Shown: piece after piece, positions 36,094 to 45,130 of the stretch | How the letters are laid out: every line of letters begins with the position of its first letter | Position numbering within the stretch: the stretch's first letter is position 1 | Origin: Herpetosiphonaceae bacterium | GTDB taxonomy: Bacteria; Chloroflexota; Chloroflexia; Chloroflexales; Kallotenuaceae | Reading direction: 5' to 3' | Assembly (NCBI GenBank): GCA_013821605.1 | Contig: JACDGP010000019.1 | Span: forward strand, 1-55,376 | DNA: 55,376 nt | The notes under the pieces: generated by a model | Seen by the model: the letters and a program-made list of their open reading frames with translations, nothing else | Told to the model about the DNA's origin: nothing | The model's database searches: none | Position numbers and translations under genes: made by a program

Positions 36094-37857
36094 CTACCAT
36101 CCAATACCCACTACCCTGGCTGCGTCCATCAATTGATCGCGCTTTTTGGTAGCAAGGTCGAGCTTATACACCGTCGTTGTTGCTGACTTCGTCCCATAGA
36201 CGGCCGTGTAGACAACCGAGCGACCATCTGGGGTGAACGTAACGGTAGCGTATCCATCGGCATCGTCATTTAAGGTTTGCAGTTTTTTGCCATCCCACAA
36301 CTGCAACGACGCCTGACCATTGTGCGACCCATTAAAGACGACTTGACCATGTGAGGCCTCAACTTCAGTAACGTCTTGCAGTCCCGTTGCAAGCTCTTGC
36401 TGATCTTCACCGCGTTGCGTCATACGTGTAAGGGTGGTACGCCCATTCCGTTTGCTCAGCACGATGATGTGGTTGCCGTCTTCGAGCCATTGTGTCTCAT
36501 CGCCGCGCCCAAGCTCAACCGCATCGCCTCCCGTAATTGGCACAGCCCGCAGAGTTGAGCGGCTATTGTGAGTATCCGAAAAAATGATCGTACGGCGATC
36601 AGCGGTCAGCCGCCAGTTAACAGCATCACTACGGTGCACTAAATCACGCTTCTCACTGCCATCTAACCTCGCAACGTACAAACTCTGCTGGTTATTGTCT
36701 TCACGCAGCGAATAGATCATCCAGCCTTGTGCCACATCACCCTGCATCACCGCGCCTTGCGCTGCTAACTCGTGCTTATTTTGGCCATCAGGGTCCATCA
36801 CAAACGCACGATAGGCTACCGCTTGCGCTCCCGACGCATTGGCGGTTGCACCATCTTCTATGCTCAGAAAAAGCTTACTGCTATCCTGCGACCAATGTGC
36901 CTCCATTGATCGCACATCCGTGGCCAGCGTGTGCTGATTTGTTTTCTTGCTATCGGTCACCTTTATGCTGGTGCTGCCATTATCCTGTTGCGCATAAACA
37001 ATATGCGTTCCATCAGGAGCCAATACACCAAACAGGTTGCCCTTACCCTCAGCTAAAACGGTTTTATTTGCACCTGTGAGATCGACTACAAACAACGAAG
37101 AAGATTGCTGATCATCTAACTCGCTGATCAGCAGCGTACCGCCACTTTGAGAGAGTTGGGCATATTCCCAAGACGACCCGTTTGATACTGTTACAGCGTT
37201 CTGGCCAACGACGTTGGAACTCCGTATTTCAGATGAAAGCCCATCCGCCTGAGCAAGGTAGGCAACACGTTGTTGTACCGGCGCAAATACGCCTTTTCCA
37301 TCGTTCCCTGCATGGGGAAAATGCTGCGGATAGCTATAGCGATCATCTGCTCGGGCAATAAAGCCAGCGTATTGGTGAGGTACATCCGTTTCATCCGCCA
37401 GCCGCACCTTGTCGTTGGCTGAAAGCCCCATCAAATACAAGGTATGCTGGGTGTTGCCCTCATCGGTGCGCACAAGCAGCTTTGGGACAACGGTGATAGG
37501 CCGGTGGGTATAATAATTCCAGCCCCAATAGCCACCACCCGTCAGCAGCAGTAGTGCAAGGATACCGCCTGTCAGTAACAGTATCTGCCGACCTCTTCGG
37601 CGTGGTCGGTAGATACGGGCATGTGGAGGATTGCCAGATACTGGGGGCGTGGGGAATGGACTGGCTCCTGGTTGAGGGATGCTCGGGGTAGGGATCGACG
37701 GAAACTCAGTCTCGGCTAAACGAACTGCGTCGGGTCTATGGGGCGGTGAGGATGCTTCGGCTACAGTGACCGGTTCGATCAGCGCACCACAGTGCGGGCA
37801 AAACGGCTGGTTGCTGGTGAGGGGTTTGCCGCAGTTCGCGCAGAATGGGGTACTCAT
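36094..37857 (-). CDS. Zinc-ribbon, single-TM protein with extracellular TolB/PD40-type propeller
   Basis: 587 residues. Zinc ribbon CANCGKPL...CPHCGAL, Pro-rich segment, basic RRRGRQ, TM helix (ILLLTGGILALLLLTGGGYW), then a repetitive beta-propeller with LAPDGTHIVYAQQ, HWSQDSSKLFLSIED, TADRRTIIFSDTH and FTPDGRSVVYTAV units. It has the same outer domain type as kinase 4478-6661 but no kinase, so it may be a ligand-binding co-receptor, or a receptor that lost its kinase. The gene is convergent with the PP2C gene. AGGAGG lies ten bases before ATG 37857, inside an inverted repeat (37863-37914). Confidence 0.82.
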   Translation of the reverse strand: MSTPFCANCGKPLTSNQPFCPHCGALIEPVTVAEASSPPHRPDAVRLAETEFPSIPTPSIPQPGASPFPTPPVSGNPPHARIYRPRRRGRQILLLTGGILALLLLTGGGYWGWNYYTHRPITVVPKLLVRTDEGNTQHTLYLMGLSANDKVRLADETDVPHQYAGFIARADDRYSYPQHFPHAGNDGKGVFAPVQQRVAYLAQADGLSSEIRSSNVVGQNAVTVSNGSSWEYAQLSQSGGTLLISELDDQQSSSLFVVDLTGANKTVLAEGKGNLFGVLAPDGTHIVYAQQDNGSTSIKVTDSKKTNQHTLATDVRSMEAHWSQDSSKLFLSIEDGATANASGAQAVAYRAFVMDPDGQNKHELAAQGAVMQGDVAQGWMIYSLREDNNQQSLYVARLDGSEKRDLVHRSDAVNWRLTADRRTIIFSDTHNSRSTLRAVPITGGDAVELGRGDETQWLEDGNHIIVLSKRNGRTTLTRMTQRGEDQQELATGLQDVTEVEASHGQVVFNGSHNGQASLQLWDGKKLQTLNDDADGYATVTFTPDGRSVVYTAVYGTKSATTTVYKLDLATKKRDQLMDAARVVGIGW

Positions 37858-37862
37858 GGCGA

Positions 37863-37914
37863 TGGTGCCTCCTGTGAAATGTATCCATTAACGTCATGAG
37901 ATACAATGGCACCA
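37863..37914 (-). promoter_or_regulatory. Nested inverted repeat overlapping the ribosome site of gene 36094-37857
   Basis: TGGTGCC (37863-37869) pairs with GGCACCA (37908-37914), and inside it GTATC (37881-37885) with GATAC (37900-37904). In the mRNA the lower stem takes in part of the AGGAGG ribosome site, so folding would limit translation of the propeller protein. Thermosensor, protein-bound or chance are all possible. The remainder of 37915-38098 is A+T-rich and holds no gene that I can see; promoters for this gene are likely there. Confidence 0.4.
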
Positions 37915-38098
37915 CCTTCTTTTTGGTTTTCCTACATAATCATTAAAACGACCAGTCGGCGGGGAGCCAAGCTGGCTTGCAGGAGATAGGATAATGCTTT
38001 AGAGACTATCTTCTAATCAATGATATATCTTGGTTGGTTTGCACTACTAGTCCTATCCACTTTATACTATGGGCAGTTCTTACATAGATGTACATAAA

Positions 38099-38141
38099 GA
38101 TAAAACAGGAGGTGGCGGGTTGATCAGTCCCGTTTTCCTCC
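38099..38141 (-). terminator. Putative intrinsic terminator after the 54-residue peptide gene
   Basis: On the minus strand GGAGG...CCTCC (outer) and CGGG...CCCG (inner) form an interrupted stem followed by TGTTTTATC. It lies 11 bases past the stop of the small gene, and its U-run is short. Confidence 0.5.
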
Positions 38142-38151
38142 GCCGATGTCG

Positions 38152-38316
38152 TTAGCCGCCGCCACCACCGGGGTTAATAGGATCGCTTAATGGCAATACG
38201 TGTCCTGGCCCAGATGCTGCATGCATAGAGATGTTTACATGAGGAGCCTGAAGCCCAAGCAACAGCGTTAAGGCACATACCCCAATACAAAGTCGTCGGA
38301 GCACTGTTCGATACAT
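38152..38316 (-). CDS. Short secreted peptide (54 aa) ending in Gly5
   Basis: A 54-codon frame with a strong start (AAAGGAGGTGACAAGCCAT then ATG). The first 25 residues, MYRTVLRRLCIGVCALTLLL and on, form a clear signal sequence with arginines then a hydrophobic core. A cut is plausible at about MHA/ASGPG, leaving a mature tail of about 20 residues that ends in DPINPGGGGG. It is divergent from the TPR-CHAT gene, with an 87-base gap shared as control region, and has its own apparent terminator. No family recognised. It could be a signal peptide-like messenger, bacteriocin-like precursor or substrate for the neighbouring protease-like CHAT protein; none is shown by the sequence. Confidence 0.7.
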   Translation of the reverse strand: MYRTVLRRLCIGVCALTLLLGLQAPHVNISMHAASGPGHVLPLSDPINPGGGGG

Positions 38317-38403
38317 ATGGCTTGTCACCTCCTTTCGGTTGAAATCAACAGCTGTTAGATGAAAGGAGTGTGGTGGGCCTATTTCATATCAACGAGGTAC
38401 TGA

Positions 38404-41400
38404 ATGACTGAGATGGAGCGTTCGGAGGTTACGTCAAGCACTGCCGAGCTTGTTACCTTAGTAGATATGGCGGCACATTTGGTAGAGCGAGCGCCGCAGC
38501 AGGCGTGGCAATGTGTCGAACGCGCCCGCTACTTAGTCAATGTGTTGAATGCGTCGGATGCGCAAGCGCAAGTTGCGCGTGTTGCTGGTGTGTGTTTGAC
38601 GACGTTGGGCCGATTCGAAGACGCTAAGCAGTCGCTGATTGCTGCAGCCACCACCTTTACCATATATCATCAACCACTTCAGGTTGCTTGTTGCACGCGG
38701 GATATAGCAGTTGCCGACTACTTTTTAGGGAACTACCCAGCAGCTAAAGCAGGCATGTGGGCGGCACTTACCACTATTCCATGTGAACAACCACTCGAGC
38801 GAGGACGTTGTTTACGCTGGATGGCAGTGATGGCTAACTTCCTTCAAAAGCCTCAAGAAGCAGAGACGTATATATCTGAAGCGGAAGCATTACTAGAACC
38901 GCTTGATTTAGCGAACGAATCAGCAGCCTGTATCTTTGTGCGTGGCTTACTCGCCTTTCAATATTCAGCCTATGCTCTAGCCTTCCAGTTATTTACGGAT
39001 GCAGCAACACGATTCGAAACTCTGGGGGAAGAGATATCATTGGGACGAGTATGGTGCGAAATGGGTTATACCCTCCGTAATCAGGAAAAAATCGACAAAG
39101 CCGTAGTTGTGGCTAAGCAGGCCCTTAGGCTGTTTCAACGACATGGACTCACTCATAGAATCGGTATGGCCAACGAATTGTTGGGAACAATCGCGTTACT
39201 GCAGAATCGTTTCAAGGAGGCGTACACCTATATCGAAGTAGCTTACCGTGCATATCAGGCGACGAGAATGCAGGCATGGGCAGTGGAGACTATTATCGTG
39301 CGTGCTAACCTCGACTATTATCTGGGGACGTGGAGTGTATCTGAGGCTGGTTACCAACAGGCGCTCTACGATGCACGTACATTGGGGCTATCTTATTTGG
39401 TGTTTCTTACTGAAGCTAACATGGGCATGCTAGCATGTAACCAAGGCCGCTTCGATGAGGCTCTGGTCCGCTTACAAAACGCCCTAGAAAAAGCACAGGC
39501 GCTTGGACGAGTGGGTGATATGGGGCATTGCCACCGTCAACTCGCCCGCTGCTATATGGGATTGCACCAAAGTAGACAAGTACATCAGCATTATATGGCG
39601 ATGGTGGAACTGCTGCAACGCATGGATATGAAGCTCACCTTAGCCCGGGCCCAAGCCGAGTATGCACAGTGGTGTTTGGAAACGGGGGAGTATCGCCAAG
39701 CCGGTGAGTTGCTCGATGCGGCGCGCGCTGTGCTGGTCGCTTATAACGCACCGGTCTTTATAGTGGATTGTGATCGTCAGCGTGCTGAGGTGGCGCTTAA
39801 GCAAGGGGATTGGGAACAAGCACAGGAGCTGATTGAGCCTTGCCGGAAGGTGTATGTCGAGGAGGGGTTGCCGCTCGCCTTGGCACGGTTGCAACGGATC
39901 GAGGGTGCGGTGTTACAGCAGCGCGGCCAGAGGGCGGCTGCCGAGGTGTATCAGCGGGCTTACGCGGTGCTGGCGGGGCCATTGCCCCTTGAGGCTGCCT
40001 TGATTGCGGTGGAGTTAGCGACGCTCACGCGAGCCGAGCATGATGCGCTAGGCGCGTTGGGTTGGCTACGGCGGGCGGTGCAGTTAATGCAGCAGGCGCG
40101 CAATCGTGTGCCGACCGAGCAGCTAGCCGGTCAGCTTGCGCAGCAGTTTGCGCCCACCTTGCTCACTGCGCTTCACTTGGCGTATGAGTTGCAGACGCCG
40201 GCGGAGGCGCTGGCAATGGCTGAAGATGCGCGGGCTCAGGTCACGCGTGCATGGTTGGATGGTCAGCGTCGTGCTCAGCCCTCCGACCCCCAGACGCAAC
40301 AGTTGGCCGGTCGTTGCTACACGCTCCGCAAAGCGATCGAGCAGGCCCAACAGGCCGCGCTTGCGACGATTCCAGAACAGCCCGTGACACCCACAATCTC
40401 CCATCCACCATTGGTGCAATTATACGAGGAGTATGATCAGGCGCTGGCGCTATGGCGACGGTTTGGGAGTGGCGTCGTGCCGGGCGGTGTCACGCCCTTC
40501 GATTGGGAGGCCTGCCGTATGGAGCTTGCGCAGCTCCCGGTTGGCTGGCAGGCGCTTGTGTATTGGCTGCAGGATGATTGGTTGATCGGTTGGCATTGCA
40601 CACCAAGCGGTATTGAAAGCTGGCGACATCATCTCCAACCCGCCGACCAGTTCGCGCTCGAACTTTGCTGTGATCCCGCGCCGTATCCACGTCAGCGGGT
40701 GTATGATCACGATCCGCAAACGTGGTATACAAGCGGTCCTGCTCAACATCTGGCGCGCGTGGCGGCGTTGGTGTTACCACCCCGTTTCCGCCCCACCCAT
40801 CCGGTTGATCTGCTGATTATTGTGCCAGCCGGCCAACTACATACCCTGCCGTTTGCTGCGCTGCCTTGGCAGGGCCGGCCACTAATGATGGCAGCAACCC
40901 TGCTCACCGTGCCCTCGTTGCATCTGTTGGCGCAATTGCTCCAGCGGTCACCATCGCAGGCTGAACAGGTGTTGGCGGTCGGCATCAGTCAGCATCGTAA
41001 CCGCCCGCAGCTGTCCGAGGCCGGTAAAGAAGCACGTATGGTTGCTGCCGCTCACGACCAAGCCGAAGTCTGGTGTGATGATGACGCAACACCAGATCGA
41101 CTGCGGCAAGCGAGTGCAGCGGGGGACTTGCTCCGGTTCCGGCTGCTGCACTTCGCCACACATGCTTGGAGCGATGCGCGCTATGGAACCCAAGCGGGGA
41201 TTGCGCTGGCGGATGGCGATGTGTTGCTGGTTGATATCGCACAATTACACCTTGATGCTGACGTGCTGGTGTTAGCGGCGTGCGAAAGCGGCGTTGCAAC
41301 GCGCTATGAAGGCGAGGAACAAGTGGGACTGGCGCTCGGTGCTTTGCAAGCCGGTGCACGTGCGCTGGTGGTGAGTTTGTGGGTCGTTGGGGATGAGCGG

Positions 41401-41553
41401 TCGCTGCAGTTGATGGAATGGTTCTATGCGCTCCGTCAAGAAGGTCGTGAGGGGCCATGGAGTTTAGTGACTATGCAGCGCGCGGCGTGGGAACGTGGTA
41501 TCTCCGCTTTTGGCTGGGCCGCGTATACGTGGCTCGGCACGCCAAGGGGCTAG
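38404..41553 (+). CDS. TPR-repeat protein with C-terminal CHAT protease domain
   Basis: 1049 residues. Residues about 15-620 are helical tetratricopeptide-like repeats (ARVAGVCLTTLGRFEDAKQS; LLGTIALLQNRFKEAYTYIE; CYMGLHQSRQVHQHYMAMVE). The C-terminal 350 residues form a CHAT domain (caspase-like cysteine peptidase) with the histidine motif HFATHA (His916/His920) and the cysteine motif LAACESG (Cys960), followed by GEEQVGLALGALQAGARALV and SLWVVGD. Both catalytic residues are present. TPR-CHAT proteins act in protease-based signalling and defence, for example bacterial gasdermin activators and the type III-E CRISPR peptidase. No signal peptide. GAGG lies six bases before the ATG. Its stop overlaps the convergent anti-sigma-like gene by four bases. 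Confidence 0.93.
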   Translation: MTEMERSEVTSSTAELVTLVDMAAHLVERAPQQAWQCVERARYLVNVLNASDAQAQVARVAGVCLTTLGRFEDAKQSLIAAATTFTIYHQPLQVACCTRDIAVADYFLGNYPAAKAGMWAALTTIPCEQPLERGRCLRWMAVMANFLQKPQEAETYISEAEALLEPLDLANESAACIFVRGLLAFQYSAYALAFQLFTDAATRFETLGEEISLGRVWCEMGYTLRNQEKIDKAVVVAKQALRLFQRHGLTHRIGMANELLGTIALLQNRFKEAYTYIEVAYRAYQATRMQAWAVETIIVRANLDYYLGTWSVSEAGYQQALYDARTLGLSYLVFLTEANMGMLACNQGRFDEALVRLQNALEKAQALGRVGDMGHCHRQLARCYMGLHQSRQVHQHYMAMVELLQRMDMKLTLARAQAEYAQWCLETGEYRQAGELLDAARAVLVAYNAPVFIVDCDRQRAEVALKQGDWEQAQELIEPCRKVYVEEGLPLALARLQRIEGAVLQQRGQRAAAEVYQRAYAVLAGPLPLEAALIAVELATLTRAEHDALGALGWLRRAVQLMQQARNRVPTEQLAGQLAQQFAPTLLTALHLAYELQTPAEALAMAEDARAQVTRAWLDGQRRAQPSDPQTQQLAGRCYTLRKAIEQAQQAALATIPEQPVTPTISHPPLVQLYEEYDQALALWRRFGSGVVPGGVTPFDWEACRMELAQLPVGWQALVYWLQDDWLIGWHCTPSGIESWRHHLQPADQFALELCCDPAPYPRQRVYDHDPQTWYTSGPAQHLARVAALVLPPRFRPTHPVDLLIIVPAGQLHTLPFAALPWQGRPLMMAATLLTVPSLHLLAQLLQRSPSQAEQVLAVGISQHRNRPQLSEAGKEARMVAAAHDQAEVWCDDDATPDRLRQASAAGDLLRFRLLHFATHAWSDARYGTQAGIALADGDVLLVDIAQLHLDADVLVLAACESGVATRYEGEEQVGLALGALQAGARALVVSLWVVGDERSLQLMEWFYALRQEGREGPWSLVTMQRAAWERGISAFGWAAYTWLGTPRG

Positions 41554-42527
41554 GGCATGCCAACGCTGAGCGAGAGGGGAGGCTCGGCCGTGATCCACGC
41601 ATCAGGAATGCCACTGAAACGAGCGATGCCAGAGCTATCTGCATCGGTTTCCACCGTCGCTGTTCCGTGCTGGAGACGCAACCGGTAGCTCGTTTGCGGC
41701 GGCGGCATGATCTCGACTTCAAGTTCCCAGCTATCGGGCGTCGCAGCCGCGAGCTGCGTCAGCGTCGCGCGCAGGAGCAACTCAGAACCAGGAACGGCAT
41801 CGGCATACACAATCTGCCCGGCCACATGCTCACCACGCCAGGCCCGCGAGACCTGTGATGTGGGTACCTTCAGTGGCATATTGGGAACGACCAAGTCCAA
41901 CGGTGGCAGCCAACGGACTGACGGAGGCGTCGATGCACCTGGTGGAGCTGGGCGTGGCCAAGGCGGGAGGATGCCAGCATCCTGAGCTGCCTCAATGTCA
42001 CGTGCCAGCCCATACTCCTCCGCACAGAAAGGACACAGTTGGAGATGGAGGATGAAGTGCTCGGTGGACAGAACTGAACTCGTAGCAGCTGCCGCAGGCG
42101 GAAATGCAAGCGCGAGTTGATCGCCAACCTCCTCACAATCAAGACCACTGATCCGCCGCGCTTCCTCCATCAAGGCGATAGCGAAGGCAGGATGGGCTAG
42201 CACCTCGCGTCGCCCAATCGGATCGGTGACGACACGTGCTACCTGCTCTGGCGGGGGCAGTTGACCCTCGGCAAAGCCGGTGATCATTGTCTTACAAAGA
42301 TCAAGAATGTACATAGCATGATTGTGAGCCAGCGGGAACGGTCGTCGTCCCCAACCAGAACGGATGATACAGGCGTGTCGCTCTACACACGGCGGGTCAA
42401 TATGCTGAAAAGCGTATCCATCTGGTTGAACGCCGCGCCCAGCGACGTGCTGTGTAAAGCGTCTCTTGGCACGAACATGTGGGCAGCGATCCTGCTGAGA
42501 ACATGATGGACAGTACCCGTTGCGCAT
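41550..42527 (-). CDS. Zinc-finger anti-sigma-like protein
   Basis: 325 residues, soluble. The N-terminus has cysteines (CPSCSQQDRCPH) and a segment CVERHACII. The middle holds HLQLCPFC (His161, Cys165, Cys168), the HxxxCxxC signature of ZAS anti-sigma factors. The C-terminal 90 residues are beta-rich (WRGEHVAGQIVYADAVPGSE; YRLRLQHGTATVETDADSSG). A second gene of the same plan lies at 46978-47655. It sits downstream of, and in the same direction as, the sigma-like gene 42656-43528, the usual order of such pairs. The ATG has AGGGG five bases upstream, so the Cys-rich N-terminus is kept. It has no membrane helix, unlike many anti-sigma factors. Confidence 0.65.
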   Translation of the reverse strand: MRNGYCPSCSQQDRCPHVRAKRRFTQHVAGRGVQPDGYAFQHIDPPCVERHACIIRSGWGRRPFPLAHNHAMYILDLCKTMITGFAEGQLPPPEQVARVVTDPIGRREVLAHPAFAIALMEEARRISGLDCEEVGDQLALAFPPAAAATSSVLSTEHFILHLQLCPFCAEEYGLARDIEAAQDAGILPPWPRPAPPGASTPPSVRWLPPLDLVVPNMPLKVPTSQVSRAWRGEHVAGQIVYADAVPGSELLLRATLTQLAAATPDSWELEVEIMPPPQTSYRLRLQHGTATVETDADSSGIARFSGIPDAWITAEPPLSLSVGMP

Positions 42528-42655
42528 ATCAACCCCTAATGGTATACCAAGCGACTTCCGCTGCTCAATAACTCCTTGCTAGATACGATACAATCAAGGC
42601 ATGTTTTTAAAACAAGCACGCCAATCTCAGTGTACCAGACTTCGACCAGCGCAGG

Positions 42656-43528
42656 TTAGACGTCGGGTCGATCAAACCAATCGCGCAGGTTGGGACTTTG
42701 ACGTAGATGGTTGCGGACGAGCGTAATCCGGCGATGGACTTGGCCAACTTTGAGATCGTAGGCTACGCCTAATTCCCACAGCTTGAGGCCCCGCTCAACA
42801 AAGCCACACCAGAGGACAAATAACGAGTAATCCTGTCTAATAGCAGCAAAGGCTTGCACTTCTTGGCGTACCGCTGTCCAGAGCACCACGTCTTCGACCA
42901 GTGCGGCAATCGTTGGCTGCTCGGCTTCCAGTGTCTCGATAATCGGCAAGCCTTGATCATTTTGGGCATCTAAAGAAGAATGCTGTACACGCTGTGATGA
43001 GCGAGGAGGGTCATCTGCCACCTGCTCACCTACCTCGTCAGCCAGCTTCGCAGATAGTCGAAAGCCGGCGCCGCCTGCTTGAAGCGCCTGTTTGTCGCGC
43101 CAATACCGCCCGATCCGCCGCTTCACCGTGACCACAACCCAGTGGCTAAAGACGCCCTCGAAGTTATAGCTCCAGAGTTTTTCACGAATATCTTCGTAGG
43201 CATCTAGATCGGGCCAGCTGGTGGCTTCGGTATCACGTGGAAAGTTATGATGTTTGCTTGCGAACTCCAGCACGTGGGCGAGCACTGTTTGCCATGCCGC
43301 TCCATTCAAGTCATCACGGAGTTCTTGGACTTGCGCACCATCTGCTTCGTAGTGGCGAGCGATCAGGGAAACCGCTTCGTTGAGCGGACGTTTGGTACGA
43401 CGAAGATATGGCTCAATCGCTACGGCGAGGGCCTCAAAGGCAACCTCATCAAGGTGAGCATGTGAGACACACAACAATTGACGTACAACATAGGGATCCA
43501 CTGGGGGGCGGTCAGCCGGTGCCGTCAT
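42656..43528 (-). CDS. Divergent sigma-70/ECF-like factor
   Basis: 290 residues from ATG 43528 (GGAGGAATGCT upstream; a longer frame begins at 43558). Weak but consistent features: a region-2-like helix block around YEDIREKLWSYNFEGVFSHW then VVVTVKRRIGRYWRDKQA, and a C-terminal helix-turn-helix-like part, WELGVAYDLKVGQVHRRITL. The linker between them (SSQRVQHSSLDAQNDQG) is polar and unusually long. An N-terminal extension of about 80 residues precedes region 2. It probably directs RNA polymerase to a small regulon, held by the zinc-finger protein encoded after it. Alternatively it is a repurposed sigma-like DNA-binding protein. Confidence 0.6.
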   Translation of the reverse strand: MTAPADRPPVDPYVVRQLLCVSHAHLDEVAFEALAVAIEPYLRRTKRPLNEAVSLIARHYEADGAQVQELRDDLNGAAWQTVLAHVLEFASKHHNFPRDTEATSWPDLDAYEDIREKLWSYNFEGVFSHWVVVTVKRRIGRYWRDKQALQAGGAGFRLSAKLADEVGEQVADDPPRSSQRVQHSSLDAQNDQGLPIIETLEAEQPTIAALVEDVVLWTAVRQEVQAFAAIRQDYSLFVLWCGFVERGLKLWELGVAYDLKVGQVHRRITLVRNHLRQSPNLRDWFDRPDV

Positions 43529-43711
43529 AGCATTCCTCCGGAAGTGACTCAGGATCAAACCAACACACTAGGCAGGTGTGCGAATAGTCAGAATGTATTA
43601 ATGGACAAGAGCGATTGTACCATACTCTATCAAGAGCGATGCACGGAGGAATCATCTCATCAGCGAGGAGCGATATGATCGGGGTTTAATTGTTTCATAA
43701 TCTTTACGAAG

Positions 43712-45130
43712 ATGCCAATGACCATACCGCTTGCCGATCCATTCACACTTGCGCGTGATCTGCTCCTGCGTCCAGCGCATGCCGGCCAACGATTAGAACA
43801 TGGTGACAGCTGGTCGGCTGTGGCAATGACCAGCTTATGGGTTACGGTCATGCTCGCCTTCATGATCCTGGTCTTGCCACAGCTTTTTCCGGTGGGTACG
43901 CAAGGCGTGGGCCTCGGGCTCGGTTTAAGTTTCGGGTTTGTGTTGCTTGTCATAGGTGTGGGTGTGGCAAGTGCCAATCCACGTCGCTCCGGCAAAAGCA
44001 ACATGATCGTGGTCCTCCGGCCCCTGCTTGCAACATGGCCACCACTCGCTCTGGTTGGTACTGCGCTATTCAGTGCTCATCCATTGAGCACCGCTCCTTT
44101 TGCACAAATGGGGCTCTTGCTGCTTTTTCTGCTCCTGGTTGGGGGTGCGATTGGTTCTTTGCTGTGTTTGCGACTTGTGCTCGACCCACGGGCAACAGAG
44201 GCGGCGGCGGCACGGGCCGTGTTGGGGAGCGCCGCGTTAGGACTGGGGACAGCAAGTTTTTGGTTAGCGTGGTCGCCTCCGCCGTGGCCTGGCCTGGTGG
44301 GGGTAGTCATCATTGGCATCGCCTTCGGCCTGCTCCGTCCCCTAAGTTGGCTGTGGGAAATGCTACTGAGCCTCGCATTAGCCGCGCTTGCGCGGGCCGG
44401 TGTCTCGCCGTGGGTATTGCTCACGTGGCATCCCGTCAACTATGATGAACAATGTTTGCTGCCACTGCCTGGGTTGACCAGCTTACTATACCGTGCGTGT
44501 AACGTGGATATCGAGCGGGGCGGGGCGTGGCTTGTGGCTGTTGCCGAGCATCCGAGCCAAGCGCGCGCAGCATACATGTTGCTCCGGCGCGTGGCACATG
44601 CTGGGCAGTTGGCACATCCACTGCTGTTTTGGTTAAGTACTGCGGAGCGGGGCGTGGCTGTGCTCGAACGAGCCTGTGATCTCCCTCGTGCTACGGTCCC
44701 GTTGCTCCACGTATACGCTGACTTTGCCCAAACCACGCAGCCTGAAGCCTGGGCATCTGTCCTTGTGCGTCATCGATCCCTCCTTGTGGAGCATCAAGGT
44801 GAGGTTGGTGGTGCGTCACTCCGTTCACTCTTGGAGACAGCCAGCGGTATTCTGAGGGCGGAGCGGTGGCCAGTTGCGGTGGCAGCAGTGCAGTCGCTCC
44901 CACGAGGGCCACTCGGGGATGACGATCTCTGGGTGATGTTACGGGTCGTCCAGCTGTGGGTCGGAGCAGTCGAGCCAGAAGAAACGAGCGAACGCGTGTC
45001 ATTGCTCCAGGCGCTCACGCAGGAGGTCGGCGAGTTGACGGGCTGGCCCGGTGCTTTGCTGGCAACAGTGAGCGAACATTTGTTATTCTTACTGCATATT
45101 GAGCAGCAGAAGGGAGCATGGCTGAGCTAA
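43712..45130 (+). CDS. Multispanning membrane protein, unknown
   Basis: 472 residues. Residues about 40-235 hold five or six TM helices (VAMTSLWVTVMLAFMILVLP; MGLLLLFLLLVGGAIGSLLC; LVGVVIIGIAFGLLRPLSWL). The remaining half is soluble and helical (HPVNYDEQCLLPLPGLTSLL, then HEAT/TPR-like stretches such as AYMLLRRVAHAGQLAHPLLF). Not recognised. Its last codons overlap the start of the CHAT-membrane gene (TAATG at 45128-45132), so both are probably made together and may form a membrane complex. Divergent from the sigma-like gene, sharing a 183-base control region. Confidence 0.75.
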   Translation: MPMTIPLADPFTLARDLLLRPAHAGQRLEHGDSWSAVAMTSLWVTVMLAFMILVLPQLFPVGTQGVGLGLGLSFGFVLLVIGVGVASANPRRSGKSNMIVVLRPLLATWPPLALVGTALFSAHPLSTAPFAQMGLLLLFLLLVGGAIGSLLCLRLVLDPRATEAAAARAVLGSAALGLGTASFWLAWSPPPWPGLVGVVIIGIAFGLLRPLSWLWEMLLSLALAALARAGVSPWVLLTWHPVNYDEQCLLPLPGLTSLLYRACNVDIERGGAWLVAVAEHPSQARAAYMLLRRVAHAGQLAHPLLFWLSTAERGVAVLERACDLPRATVPLLHVYADFAQTTQPEAWASVLVRHRSLLVEHQGEVGGASLRSLLETASGILRAERWPVAVAAVQSLPRGPLGDDDLWVMLRVVQLWVGAVEPEETSERVSLLQALTQEVGELTGWPGALLATVSEHLLFLLHIEQQKGAWLS

